Positions 42,700 through 52,914 of a stretch of 64,000 nt of DNA are shown here, piece after piece. This DNA is from Actinernus sp. WN-2022 (Eukaryota; Cnidaria; Anthozoa; Actiniaria; Actinernidae). A model generated the notes under the pieces. The model made no database searches. It worked only from the letters and a program-made list of their open reading frames with translations, and was not told the origin of the DNA. Within the stretch, counting starts at the first letter, position 1. Each line of letters opens with the position of its first letter. Where the stretch lies: contig JAOWCC010000807.1 in assembly GCA_030867875.1 (NCBI GenBank), forward strand, positions 186,001 through 250,000, given 5' to 3'. The position numbers were made by a program, and so were the translations under genes.

Positions 42700-44620
42700 G
42701 AACAAAAAGCGAATGATAACAGAGGGCTCCAGGAAATCTTCCGGCCAACCATCTATTGTATCCAAATTTTCGCAGATCGAAGAGGTTGCGGCTAGTGAAT
42801 TTATAAAAGAACCTGACACGGTTCACTGCGCGAAAAAGAAAATCAACAGGCCTCATTTGTGGTGTGTCTATTAACATGGTAAGGGAGCACCTCATTGAGA
42901 ATGTCTCTGGACTAAAGGAGCACGGAATCGGTAAGTCCACGACATGTTTTCTATTCAAACCCCGACGGAGAAAACACATGCTGCAGAAAGGTATAAGGGT
43001 CTAATATATGCACGCGTAACTGGTAGAGACAACACTTACCATGGGAATCATCAAGGTGAACACCGGCTACCTTTTTGCCAGACAATAAAAGAAACGCGAA
43101 TTTACTAAAATGTTTGAGGAAACAAGCGTATAGGCCTATCGTGTGATGACATGAACAAAGTGAACGTAAAAACTCTCGCTGTAAGCCGTTACCACCAAAT
43201 AAATAATATGTTTCCCTCGTCAGACAAACCTAGTTACAAGGATCATGATTTTCATTTGCCTGGGTACAAGTAGTCTCCTTCGCAGCCGCCGAGGATTTCG
43301 TCACCGGCGGCTGCGAATGAGACTAGATACAAGATGATACCGTCTGGATACATGGTATTGCAACATAAAAGCTCTCCGACACATGTGGTTCCTCCATCTG
43401 TATCTAGTATTCCTGCTTCATTGTCAACCCCAAGTAAAAGCAACGAGAAGAAGCACATATCACAGAAGAGGTAAAGAGGAAACACAACGAGCAACTTTCA
43501 GGGGTATTGTATAGAGTAGGATTCCAAATCGATCCTGATGGTTGAGGCTGATGGCAACTGTTTTTTTTAAGCCACCTCGCGACAACTAGGAATTCAACAA
43601 GCAGAGCTGTGGAAAGACGTATGCACTCATTTACTCCATAACAAAGAAAAGTACTCTGCCTTAACATGTGCAGAAGGTCATGACATTGCAAAAGAGTTTG
43701 ACTTTGAAACGCGGGTTGAGAAACTCAGACTACCTGTACTTGGTGTCTACATTTGGCAGACATACTACTGCAAGCTGTCACCAATATGTTCAATCTAAAG
43801 CTTACTATTTTTTTCTAGTATACCAGAACTGCTCATAATTCCTTTTGACCCTATTACGTACTGACGATATCCAAACAGACTGTGGAACAGACACGGAAAG
43901 TCTTCGTTACGGGTATTGGGCTATACCTGGCAGAGAACATTATGACTGTGTTGGAGCACTTCATTATCACGAGGATCAGCTACCACATGATCCTGAAGAT
44001 CAGCTAACCCAACAAGAAGCAAACGAAGAAGGAACATCCCTATTTACCAAAGCCTCCCTAGGCAGGAAATACTTCTTCTTTTTTTCGCGAAGTGGGCCTT
44101 CTTTCATCTTCACACAACCTGCCATGTTCCAGTCATCCACAATCGATGCAAGCACATGACAATGACATAACGCCAATTTTAAAACAGCTCAGCTCGACCA
44201 AGGAAACTCCTGTATAATATTATGGTAGGTGGTGGTCCCGATTGGAGTGTTGGTTCTCTTCTCAATTTTATATACTATTATAGATTACGGAGGGACAAAT
44301 GATCTCTATATCCTGACAGCATCCTGTATCGCACTGGGTTTGTCAGCTTACAACAGCATCGAACATCTATGGTCTCCCCTATCTCGAAGGCTTGCTGTTG
44401 TCACTCTACCTGCTAAGCTTGATGGAGATGATCTTCCACCTTGCAAGACAAAGGGACTTTCCAAAGAGGAACGATCAAGGAGGGAAAAGAAAGTCTTCGA
44501 AATTGCCAACGAACTGCTGACCCTGTACTAGCGAGTTTCAATGTGCACCCTGTCACAGTTATTCCTGTTCCCTGGGATGGTATAGGCCAGGTGACAAATG
44601 CAATGAACACGAGCTAATAA
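42700..44620 (+). pseudogene. DDE-transposase-like gene relic
   Basis: Frame pieces in one order: FSQIEEVAASEFIKEPD (42,765 on), KKINRPHLWCVY, then SCDDMNKVNVKTLAVSRYHQ (43,139 on), a hairpin insert, MIPSGYMVLQ, LRTDDIQTDCGTDTESLRYG (43,845 on), GGGPDWSVGSLLNFIYYYR (about 44,227 on) and, one frame on, SAYNSIEHLWSPLSRRL with KLDGDDLPPCK. CDD, GGPDW and N-x-IE-x-LW resemble the D, D and (D/E) blocks of DDE transposases such as the IS630/Tc1 NPIExxW box. Exact family not recognised. It has at least four frame breaks. Confidence 0.55.
43271..43327. mobile_element. 57-bp hairpin insertion in the DDE relic
   Basis: TAGTCTCCTTCGCAGCCGCC pairs with GGCGGCTGCGAATGAGACTA around a 15-nt loop. TACAAG flanks it on both sides (43,265-43,270 and 43,328-43,333). 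Removing it rejoins ...LPGYK to MIPSGYMVLQ in one frame. Confidence 0.82.
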
Positions 44621-45407
44621 TTATACAACGTCATATTCGAGATCTGAGAGTGAAGAATGGAGGGCAGTACAAGAAAATCATGGAAGAGTATACTGCTGTA
44701 CATGTAGTCCAACATGCTGATCGACGACTCTACGAAATAACATTTCTAAAATGTGAGATCCCAACCTGTGCTCATTACTCGGGCCAACGTGGGCTGGGTC
44801 CGAGTCAAGTTCCGCATGTGTTGTTTTTTTGTCGAGATTTTGCGCCGGCAACCAATCAGATTGCACTGGTTTCTTTTCTGTGTCGTGAGTTCACTCAACA
44901 CGTGACAGGAGCAATCAATCAGATTCGATATCGCTCGGGACATTGCGGGTCACTTAATTTATTTACAGAACTTAACACAGTGAATATAAGATGGGGAGAT
45001 CCGGGAGAGAAAGTCCGTCGCGTAGGAAATTTCTCTCAAATGTAAACAGCTTATTGTTATATTTAACTTCAATCGTGGAAAAGCCTTCCAACGAAAGGCT
45101 CGGGATATTTAAACTGGCGCCCTTGTCGGAGCCGAAGGAAGATTTTTACCCAGACATTTATTTGACACGACGAAGTACACCACACGAGTCACGAAACAGT
45201 GGCCAAACGTTTTGCTGAAACCAAAGGTTTCTTCGATGGAAATGGCAAGATGTTGAGTTTTTCTTTACCACTGAAGATCCCAAGAAGGATTTAAAATCCG
45301 TTCAAACCATGCTCAAAAATATATAAATCCTGATTTTAACTGACCATTCTGATCAGTTCTCACAAAGAAAAGCAATGCCATTCGTGATCGCTGCTCCTTT
45401 AAGGTCG
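44621..45407. other. Intergenic, no gene recognised
   Basis: ORFs at 44,650-45,045 (131 aa, +) and 44,991-45,218 have no recognisable motif. The sequence between 44,760 and 44,960 has repeat-like inverted CCAATCAGATT / AATCAATCAGATTC words. Confidence 0.3.
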
Positions 45408-45540
45408 CATGCGACATATTAGGTTGAAGGTTGAAGGCTTTGAAAATTGTTTATTTTCCGCAATCTCCGTGAGGGTGGGATTTCTTTGCGAACACTGTTT
45501 TCGTGTTCGCGGTACTTTTGAGTCAACTGCCAACGATCTA
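45408..45540 (-). mobile_element. Dispersed repeat, copy 2 (left part)
   Basis: Inverse of 27,577-27,738: frame WQLTQKYREHENSVRKEI on minus, ending in TCGCATGCGA. The right part continues after the Tc1-like insertion at 47,531-47,580. Confidence 0.7.
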
Positions 45541-45794
45541 CAATCCTGGTCAAATTAATGTCTTTGGGACACATTATTTCTAACGTAGTGATCACCAATT
45601 GCCTACAATATTCGAGTAGTACGTTGTCACAATATGCACTCCCCTCCCCCTGACAATTGAATTGAGGGGAGGGGGATAAAAACAGGAACACCCAACGGTA
45701 AAACTTCATAAAAACAAACATTCTGATGTTTTTATAACAAATCAGATGTATTTAAACATATTTAAGGGAATTGTTTTTCAGCTGGCAGACGAAC

Positions 45795-46140
45795 AGCTGT
45801 TCTGCAGCGCCAGCCAGCCTAAAGTTCATGAAGAATTTCTAAATTTCCCAGCTGAAATATTTAAGTGCAGAATTTGCCAGCAGCAAAAATATATTTCTAT
45901 TTTAAGAATAAAAACCTGAGCTAACCTGCAGAATTCGGTATTTTTAAAAACCTGTGAAACAACAGGTACGTGCAGAATTTGCCAGCTGAGAAATATCGCT
46001 CTGTTATATTATTATTATGTAATTATATCGGACTGCAGAATTTACCAGCTGACAACTGATCGCTCCATTATATTATTATTTAGTATCAGACTGCAGAATT
46101 TGCCAGCCAAGAAATTCCAAAGTGCAGAATTTGCCAACCG
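45795..46140. repeat. TGCAGAATTTGCCAGC motif array
   Basis: Six or seven copies of (C/G)TGCAGAATTTGCCAGC, at irregular 30-80 bp spacing, with half-conserved GCTGAGAAATATCGCTC and TATATTATTATT spacers. A partial start is seen in the GCTGGCAGACGAACAGC stretch at 45,781. Confidence 0.7.
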
Positions 46141-46321
46141 AGTGGCCCAGAAGAACAGTTATTTTGCAGAACAGTTCGTTGGATGTTCCTGTAAAAAATC
46201 TGAAACGTCGCAAATTATCCAGAAAATACGTGTCCCAACACTTTTGACCACGATTGTCTGAGAAGTTGTTTGATGACATCGACTGTAGGATATCGAAAAA
46301 TAGGAGAATGCCAAACTTGGC

Positions 46322-46650
46322 TAGCCTGCTATGCAGACATATTTTTTCTCTCTCATAAATTCGAAGAAAAAAGTAACGTCTGCTTACCCGAGCGCTTAAT
46401 TAGTTTCCAATATGCAAGCGACGTCAGCACGTTTGTTTTATTTTTCTGCCCAATCAAAGCCATATTGTTAGAATTTTAGTGAATTGGCGCGCCAGTGGAC
46501 ACTCTCCTATGATTGGTCAATAGCAACTGCATTGTCTGAATTCCATAACGTCACTTTCCAGGATATGGAAGGTAAAATATGATTGGTCCATAACACAATA
46601 CTTTTTTCTTCGAATTTATGAGTGAAAAAATACGTCTGCATAGCAGGCTA
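46322..46650. mobile_element. MITE with ~54-bp TIR, 329 bp
   Basis: TAGCCTGCTATGCAGAC... and the inverse ...GTCTGCATAGCAGGCTA; the match continues through CATAAATTCGAAGAAAAAAG with few mismatches. Flanked by AAACTTGGC (46,313-46,321) and AAACTTAGC (46,651-46,659), a 9-bp duplication with one change, as in Mutator-like elements. Confidence 0.85.
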
Positions 46651-46699
46651 AAACTTAGCAGGCTCTTTTATTGTTGTATTCTGCTAGAAATCCATCGCT

Positions 46700-47500
46700 G
46701 CTTAATGACGTCAGGAAGATGGTAACATTTGCAGCACTGAATGAAAATGACAGTAAAGTACTTAAATATTTTGTGAAAATGACGTAAAAAGGCAGTATTG
46801 GGCTTGCAATAACGGTTACCCAACGGGTCATGTACCACACGGTTCACCCCTATTTGTGACGTCAGAATGACGTCAAACGTTGCTGATTATCAAACCAATA
46901 TCACCACTGGAAAGAGCAGCCAAAATAGATTCAGTATGTCAACGTACCATATGTTTTAGTAAAAAGATGAAAAATAACGATTACCCCCTTTTAACTGCTA
47001 TTAAAATAAATTTAATATACTTCATATTCTTATAGACTGGTTAAAGGAATGAACCATACCCCATATTGAAGCATGAATTTTCAACTTCTTTAGCTGCTCT
47101 CTCCAATGATGCTATTCGTTTGGCAAGCACAGCAAGTTATATATGACGTCAATCTGACGTTTGAAATGGGGATAAACCGTGTGGTGAACTGATGGTTGCC
47201 CGTTATAACAAGCCCCAATACTCCAGAAATTGCTTAACTGTTGAGCTTCGTACTTTCCCCTGTGGTAAATCATGACGCTTTGAATCTACTTGGGATGCTC
47301 TTTACACAGATGTTATTTTTTGCGAAAGTTATGACGTCATTCCCACGTCACAAATAGACTGATGAGCCTTGTGGTGAACTGTTGTAATAAACGGTGAAAA
47401 CAAGCTTCAATACTGCATAAATCTTCTTTTTACGTCACCGTTTAAAACCCTTTAAGTACTTTACCCTAATTTTCATTCAATTCTGCAAAGGTTATAATTT
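46700..47500. repeat. Three-armed foldback rich in TGACGTCA
   Basis: Arm 1 (46,715-46,880) is inverted at 47,320-47,495 and its inner half once more at 47,140-47,230. The octamer TGACGTCA or one-mismatch forms occur at 46,705, 46,858, 46,870, 47,144, 47,330 and 47,343. Confidence 0.7.
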
Positions 47501-47530
47501 TTTACGTCCCAACACTTTTGACCACGATTG

Positions 47531-47600
47531 TAGGTGGATTATTTGAGCAGAGTTCTCAAGGTATCAAGTGTGTTCGCCATAAAATTCGATCTACGCGGAA
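47531..47600 (-). mobile_element. Dispersed repeat, copy 2 (right part)
   Basis: On minus: ATACCTTGAGAACTC then AATCCACC before TA, as at 27,545-27,577. Confidence 0.7.
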
Positions 47601-48135
47601 AGAAATGCTCGAGCGTGCATTATAAAGGTTCAAAAGGTTCAAAGGTTTTTATTTTCCACAGTTACAAAGATTACCAATATAAAAAAGGAAAGAGAAAGGT
47701 CGAACTAAATACGTGGAGGGTGCATGGGATACAACCCAAAGGGTCAACAAGGCTCTCATGCACCCTTTATATTAACATTAATTACAGATCACTCTTAAGC
47801 TAGACATAGATGACTTCAAATGATTACTGTACAGAAAATGAATAATAAATGAACTTACAAGAAATGTCAGGAGTTTGCATTTTTCTACATAGAAACAATA
47901 AATTATAGATATATTTTTGGTTAGGAAGAAGAAAGATGTTTTTAAACACCTTTATGAATGATTTAGTTGTTGGACTACTTTTTATATCTACGGAGATATC
48001 ATTCCACACTTTGACGGAAGCATATTTAACTCCAAATTTGCCATAGTTCAGCCCTTTGGAGAGGTAGATAAAAATATATATTTGTTTTTGAACGAGTGTT
48101 GTAGTTATGTACTACTGAAAGGTCAGTGACGTAAC
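47601..48135 (-). mobile_element. CR1/L2-like LINE 3' end fragment
   Basis: Frame 47,824-48,009 and its upstream continuation read YGKFGVKYASVKVWNDISVD then SFIKVFKNIFL, the typical C-terminus. The 3' UTR contains an inverted pair GGGTGCATG / CATGCACCC (47,718, 47,757) and ends near 47,620 in short TTTGAACCTT repeats. Confidence 0.65.
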
Positions 48136-48439
48136 TAGAATTTTTTTTTTGCTAATTGATTTGTATGATGCCTATAAGCTAATTCACCAAGTTGGTGGTC
48201 CACTATTTCAAATGTTAAGCAATTCTAATTTTTTGAATAAAGGTTTACTTGGAGTTCTGGACTCGGAAAAAGTAATTATTCGAAGCACACGTTTCTGTAA
48301 AATGTGAATGGAAGAAAATCAAAGAAAAAAGAAAATCAAGCACGCCGAGCAGCCAATGACATAGCGCGTTCTTAGGATGCTCCTGTAATTTATAGTATAA
48401 TGTGGAGTAAGATCATTATTTTTGATAGTAGTATGCAGC
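48136..48439. other. Intergenic, no gene recognised
   Basis: AT-rich; nothing supported. Confidence 0.3.
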
Positions 48440-48688
48440 TATCAATGTTAAGCCCAAGGAGGTGGGTGAGAGATTCAACAGGCAGGGTTACTCCGAGGTT
48501 GGGGATTTTGAAATACGCTGCCTGCCCAGGGTGGGGTCATTTATAGGAAACATCAGATATTTGATCTTTTTGACCAGACATGTTGTCCAGAGGGTGGGGA
48601 ATTTGACATTCTTTTGCGAGAAAATGTCAAACCCCAACCCTTGCCCCCCTTCCCCCCCCCCCCCCTCCCCTTGGGCTTAACATTGATA
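48440..48688. mobile_element. MITE with 20-bp TIR, 249 bp
   Basis: Perfect inverted ends TATCAATGTTAAGCCCAAGG (48,440-48,459) and CCTTGGGCTTAACATTGATA (48,669-48,688). If TA is the target duplication, the element proper is two bases shorter at each end. Contains a run of about 13 C (48,652 on). Confidence 0.85.
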
Positions 48689-50215
48689 TGTGCTTCACGT
48701 ATTAAAAAGACGCCGAGGTGAGCACCGTTGTGATATTATTTATAAAACATGAAAATGTCCCTTAAAATTGAGATCTTACGATAATAAATTTTATTGAAAG
48801 AGAATAGAGCAAAATCTCATGAGATATTTCCAGTCATATATTTCGCTTCATTAGCTCAGCTGTGAATGAACGATCGTGATACATTCCAGCAGGCGGTACA
48901 ACAGGACACAGTTTAAAGAAACATTTCATTTATTTTTTTTCAAAAAAATGTTTGATGTCAATAATGTCTACACCTTAATTAAATCACTGACGATTTATGT
49001 TAAAGACATTTGTACACTTGCCGAAATATGTACACAAAGTTCTTTTAGTTTAAACCAGTCGAATAGGCGAAAAATCTATTACTACTTCTATTACACTCTA
49101 TTGGTGATAAAAAGGAGCAGGTTTTCAAAATATTGTTCTCTTACTTTTATAATTACTGTCAAGTGCAGGATGATCGCTATGTTTTTTTCTTTCAAGGGGT
49201 GCCACACACTTCATTGTAGTTCTATTTTGACGATCATAAAGTTATGTACAAATAACAGCTTACACGCTTATTATTCTGAAGTCGTAATAATCACTGCACG
49301 AATTACTTTAAGAGTGATGAAGCAGATCACTTCATCATTCACTCTTCATCAGAACCGGACAAAGCGTACCAGGGTAGCTAGTGACGATGAACAAGCATTT
49401 AGCGAGACCTGAAAAACTCCGAGCTTATAAACAATAAATTGAATTCTATATATTTTTTAGTTGATGACAGAATTCTAGGACCACGAAGCGCAAACAAGCC
49501 CTGGAAGGCACCACTCCGGAATCCGGGCCAAAAGTTAAAGGTTTCAAAATTTGGAGATTTCACCAACTAACGTAGCAGCTTTCGTGACTCCTTCCTTTCG
49601 GCAAGGGTAAATGACGGTAGAGATTGGAACAGGACCAGACAAGATCTTTAGGATCAATCAGTTATGGATTATTTTAATCTCAGGGAGAGCGAAATCATGT
49701 TCAAGCCAGGCTGTTTTTTCCCCACGCCCTTGTCCTGTGACCTCCTCTGAAGCTGACAGATGAAACCTGGCTTCCTGTGGTTGTTACATACACAGGAAGC
49801 CCGTTCATCGACTTCTTATTTTTTCTTAATAGGCGAGTTGCACTACGACTACCAGAGTTCTTTGTGCGGATTTCTTTGTTCCGGTCATTTAGACTATTGT
49901 CTTGGAGTTCTCAGAAGTTAAAATCTGAATAAGAAAACGAATTTGAAAAGGATTCTAGTAGTTTGCCATAAGCATTAAGCCTCACTGTGTACCAAATACA
50001 TGTAGCTCCACAGGCACACTTGTCTCGTTTTCTTGTCTTACCCGTCCTCTTTTCCAGTTTTTTTAAAATAACGGAAACGTACGGCCTTTCTAAATTGTGT
50101 TCAACCAAGACTCATCCAAACTACAGTCTTTCAACTCGAACGGTGTTGTTTCAATGTCGTAGCGCACTCGTGCATGCTGGGATAAATTCCCTAAGTCCTT
50201 TTAAGCCCCTGTCAA
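48689..50215. other. Intergenic, no gene supported
   Basis: A 178-codon frame (48,876-49,412, +) is rich in Ile, Thr, Ser and Lys and shows no domain; part of it covers the imperfect hairpin AGAGTGATGAAG / CTTCATCATTCACTCT (49,311-49,345). I do not call it a gene. 49,420-50,215 shows nothing. Confidence 0.35.
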
Positions 50216-50432
50216 TCGGTACAACATCAGCTGCAATATCGGTACAACATCGGTACAACATCAGCTGCAATATGGGTACAACATCGGTACAACATCAGCT
50301 GCAATATCGGTACAACATCGGTACAACATCACCAACAATATCGGTACAACATCGGTACAACATCAGCTGCAATATCGGTACAACATTGGTACAACATCGG
50401 TACAACATCAACTGTAATATCGGTACAACATT
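50216..50432. repeat. Tandem repeat TCGGTACAACATC
   Basis: Alternates CGGTACAACAT and CAGCTGCAATAT. Six long units of 34-37 bp, twelve copies of the GTACAACAT word. Reads as Tyr/Asn/Gln/His repeats in every frame on both strands. Confidence 0.9.
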
Positions 50433-50647
50433 TGTTGAAATCGATCTTGAAACCGTTCGAAATTACTTTTAAACGAAGCCAAACTCTCTCCAGCATGTTT
50501 TCAATATATGTCAACAATGGTTTCAGGCCATTGCAAATGGTTCAAGATTGGCTGAACCGTGAACCGCGAAGCGATGTTGAAGCGATGTTGAAGCGATGTT
50601 GGGGCTTTACTCTACAGCATCTACTCTACAGTAGATGGTGCTACGTA
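50433..50647. other. 3' flank of the SLK/STK10-like gene
   Basis: Contains three GCGATGTTGAA repeats (50,572-50,600) and a small palindrome ATCTACTCTACAGTAGAT just after the stop codon (about 50,620-50,637). No clear AATAAA on minus. Confidence 0.35.
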
Positions 50648-50863
50648 TTATATTTCCATTGAGCCGCTTGATCTACTCGAACTGTCGTCGGGAGTTTTCT
50701 GACTTCCCGTCTGGCTGCCCCCTGAACCATCAGCCGAGTCCTTGCTCGACGTCTCTGATGGTACTCTCAGATCATTGGGTGGATTATCGGGCTGATGTTC
50801 ATTCCCTCGAGCATAGAAAAGCTGTTGCTCTCTCTTCTCCCATGCGAACTCTTCTTCGAGTCT
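50648..50863 (-). CDS. STK10: SLK/STK10-like kinase, terminal coding exon
   Basis: Acceptor TTACTTCCACAG then 71 codons and TAA at 50,648-50,650, phase 0. RLEEEFAWEKREQQLFYARG corresponds to the last coiled-coil block of SLK/STK10 proteins (K-x-LEEE-x-x-x-K-x-x-EQE-x-FF). A Ser/Gly/Asp-rich tail follows, ending SSGSMEI. The family usually ends in a short Ser/Pro-rich tail at this point, so the stop is where expected. Confidence 0.82.
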   Translation of the reverse strand, partial: RLEEEFAWEKREQQLFYARGNEHQPDNPPNDLRVPSETSSKDSADGSGGSQTGSQKTPDDSSSRSSGSMEI

Positions 50864-51190
50864 CTGTGGAAGTAATAAGGACGGTTATGTCTTCCTAAAA
50901 TGCAAATTTAATGATTTAAATTTTATGAACTTCTTCATCGAGATCATCGGGTGTTTGATAAAATTATACTTGAGCATCGGAATCTAGCAAGCTTTTCAAA
51001 TACTGATGGCACGAATATGTTATAAGCTATGTTTCTGAACATAAAATCCTCGTGGGAGAAATAGTAGAGTCTTTTAATGAGATCAACTTTATAAACTCTA
51101 CCCTAGTTCTTGTTAGTGGCCATTTCAAGCGAACCCGAGCTGAAACACAATATTTGTCCAATAAAAATGTTTGTCATGGATGCCTAAATC

Positions 51191-51500
51191 TAATGCTGTG
51201 TTTGTTTCCTGTAAGTTAGAGCGGTTTTCAGTTGAGTGTAGTGAAACCAAACGCAAATTACCCACAGCCAGCCAATCATAGGAGCGAGTAATCACAAGTA
51301 ACTCTTAAATGGCTTCCCTGTGAGCCAATGACAAACCAAAACAAAACCAAAGCAAAACCAAAAGCAATGGATTCTGATTGGTCGGTTTATTTTCCTAGCC
51401 AATAGGAGACCTTAGTAAACGCAAAACCAAAACACTTCCGACACTCAATTGAAATCCGCTCTATACACTAGAGGTCATTTATGAACCGATTTTCCTGTCT
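51191..51500. mobile_element. MITE of the 63,491 family, interrupted
   Basis: AATGCTGTGTTTGTTTCCTG at the left and ACCGATTTTCCTGTCT at the right match 63,491-63,560. Another MITE (51,219-51,461) splits the copy. Confidence 0.6.
51219..51461. mobile_element. MITE with GAGCGGTTTTCAGTTGAGTG TIR, 243 bp
   Basis: Left end GAGCGGTTTTCAGTTGAGTG, right end the near-inverse CACTCAATTGAAATCCGCTC; TA on both sides, as in mariner-type elements. Confidence 0.8.
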
Positions 51501-51501
51501 T

Positions 51502-51898
51502 GGATCTGATGGCATTAGTCAGCCAAGTCCCCTTTTTGAAAAGAAAATATTGCCTCAGAAAGATGCAATACTCATTACAAAGGTTCACTTTTAGGGCATG
51601 TTTACATGAAGGAAGGTTGACCCTAACTATTCCAGATGGGGATGACGTGTTTAAAGAAGGAGTTGGCAAAGGTTTCAGTGCATGATATTGTAGAGAGGGC
51701 CCTTATTAGCTTTCCTTGTATGCCTATGTGGGCAATACTCATTCAAAGAGTTTGATAAATCAAGAAGATAGGGCCCCTGTCACGTTCAAATCCAAAAGCT
51801 CACATCGCAAGGAAAGAGGCACTAACTTGCAGGAAACAAGTCTGGCCTTGTAATCTTCATTGTATTAGTATTGTAATTACATATCGCCAACAGGCTCT
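51502..51898. other. Intron sequence, nothing recognised
   Basis: No exon-like frame on minus and no repeat partner noticed. Confidence 0.3.
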
Positions 51899-52300
51899 AG
51901 GGATTACAATACAATGAAGATAGCCCTAGTGTTAGGACCAGCAGCATTGTTATCGATATGTAAAACAGTCTCTAGGGATTACAATACAATGAGGATAGTC
52001 CTAGTGCTAAAACCAGCAGCATTGTTGTCAATATGTAAAACAGTCTCCAGGGATTGTATTACAGTGAAGATAGCCCTAGTGCTAGGACCAGCAGCATTGT
52101 TGTCGATATGTAAAACAGTCTCTAGGGATTACAATACAATAAAGATAGTCCAAGTGCTAGGACCAGCAGCATTGCTGTCGATATGTAAAACAGTCTCCAG
52201 GGATTACATTACAGTGAAGATAGCCCAAGTGCTAGGACCAGCAGCATTGTTGTCGATATGCAAAACAGTCTCTAGGGATTACAATACAATGAAGATATCG
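51899..52300 (+). repeat. 75-bp tandem repeat array (5.3 copies)
   Basis: Unit begins AGGGATTACAATACAATGAA and ends AAAACAGTCTCT. As 75 is a multiple of three, a + strand frame (51,914-52,366) stays open and reads a 25-residue repeat (KIALVLGPAALLSICKTVSR then DYNT) five times. It lies in an intron of a minus-strand gene, so it is probably not translated. Confidence 0.9.
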
Positions 52301-52489
52301 CTACTTTGCAACTCAGTAAATATCCACCATTTGTCACCACCACTTCGGGAAATAACTGTTAAATAGAACATGAAGAACCACGATCCTCATTTGTTAAATA
52401 AAGGTGCTTACCGGTCGCCTGTCAACTCAGTTCTGGACAACAGAATATCCTATTAGCCTTTTCCCTTTTATTCAGTTCTGCGTTAGCAT

Positions 52490-52750
52490 CTGTGGTAGTT
52501 CGTAAACTGTACCTTTTTTCTGGGACCAAGTTCAGCCTTCCAAGCTGCCATCTGACTGGAGTGTTTGTCGTCTCTCTCCTTCAATTTACACGTCTCACTC
52601 TCCATCAGCATGTGTCTCTTTTCATTCTACAAATAAATAACAAGATCTTTGTCGTATATTACATGCCGACTTTGGAACAATCTACCTACTCATGTCAAGG
52701 AGGCTCCAAATCTTAAAACTTTGCTACAAAGCTTAAGAAAATTAAACTAG
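52490..52750 (+). pseudogene. LINE RT C-terminal fragment
   Basis: At about 52,665-52,750 the + strand reads RLWNNLPTHVKEAPNLKTLL then QSLRKLN-stop, the usual end of CR1/L2 ORF2. Upstream pieces are out of frame. Confidence 0.65.
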
Positions 52751-52914
52751 GCCAAGACGAATGCCGTTGTATCCAGTGCGCTAGCCAGTGCTACCCAGTT
52801 CATAATTCCATTCAGTACTATTGATGTCACATATATATTATCTTAGGATTATTTTCATAGATTTATATTTTACTTGAAAACAAGAGGATACACACAATCG
52901 TCACCATTTTCTAT

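Larger units (their letters stand above)
45541..47530. mobile_element. Tc1/mariner-like element, 2.0 kb, non-coding, TA target
   Basis: Ends are inverted: CAATCCTGGTCAAA on the left and TTTTGACCACGATTG on the right; GGGACAC / GTCCCAAC continues the pairing. TA stands on both sides (45,539-45,540 and 47,531-47,532) and once in the empty copy at 27,576. A second right-type end lies inside at 46,232-46,257. No transposase ORF. Contents: an 18-bp motif array, a 329-bp MITE and a three-armed foldback. Confidence 0.75.

Noticed and set aside
48876..49412. 178-codon ORF, longest outside the GPCR and LINE regions on this stretch
   Set aside because: Composition follows the AT-rich DNA, it has no domain and no repeat partner, and it includes an imperfect hairpin.
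50216..50432. CRISPR-like array
   Set aside because: Repeats are directly abutting and degenerate, with no unique spacers, and the genome is eukaryotic.
49987..50472. 161-codon ORF with YRYN/VQHQ-like repeats
   Set aside because: The repeats are the translation of the GTACAACAT tandem array, which is open in several frames.
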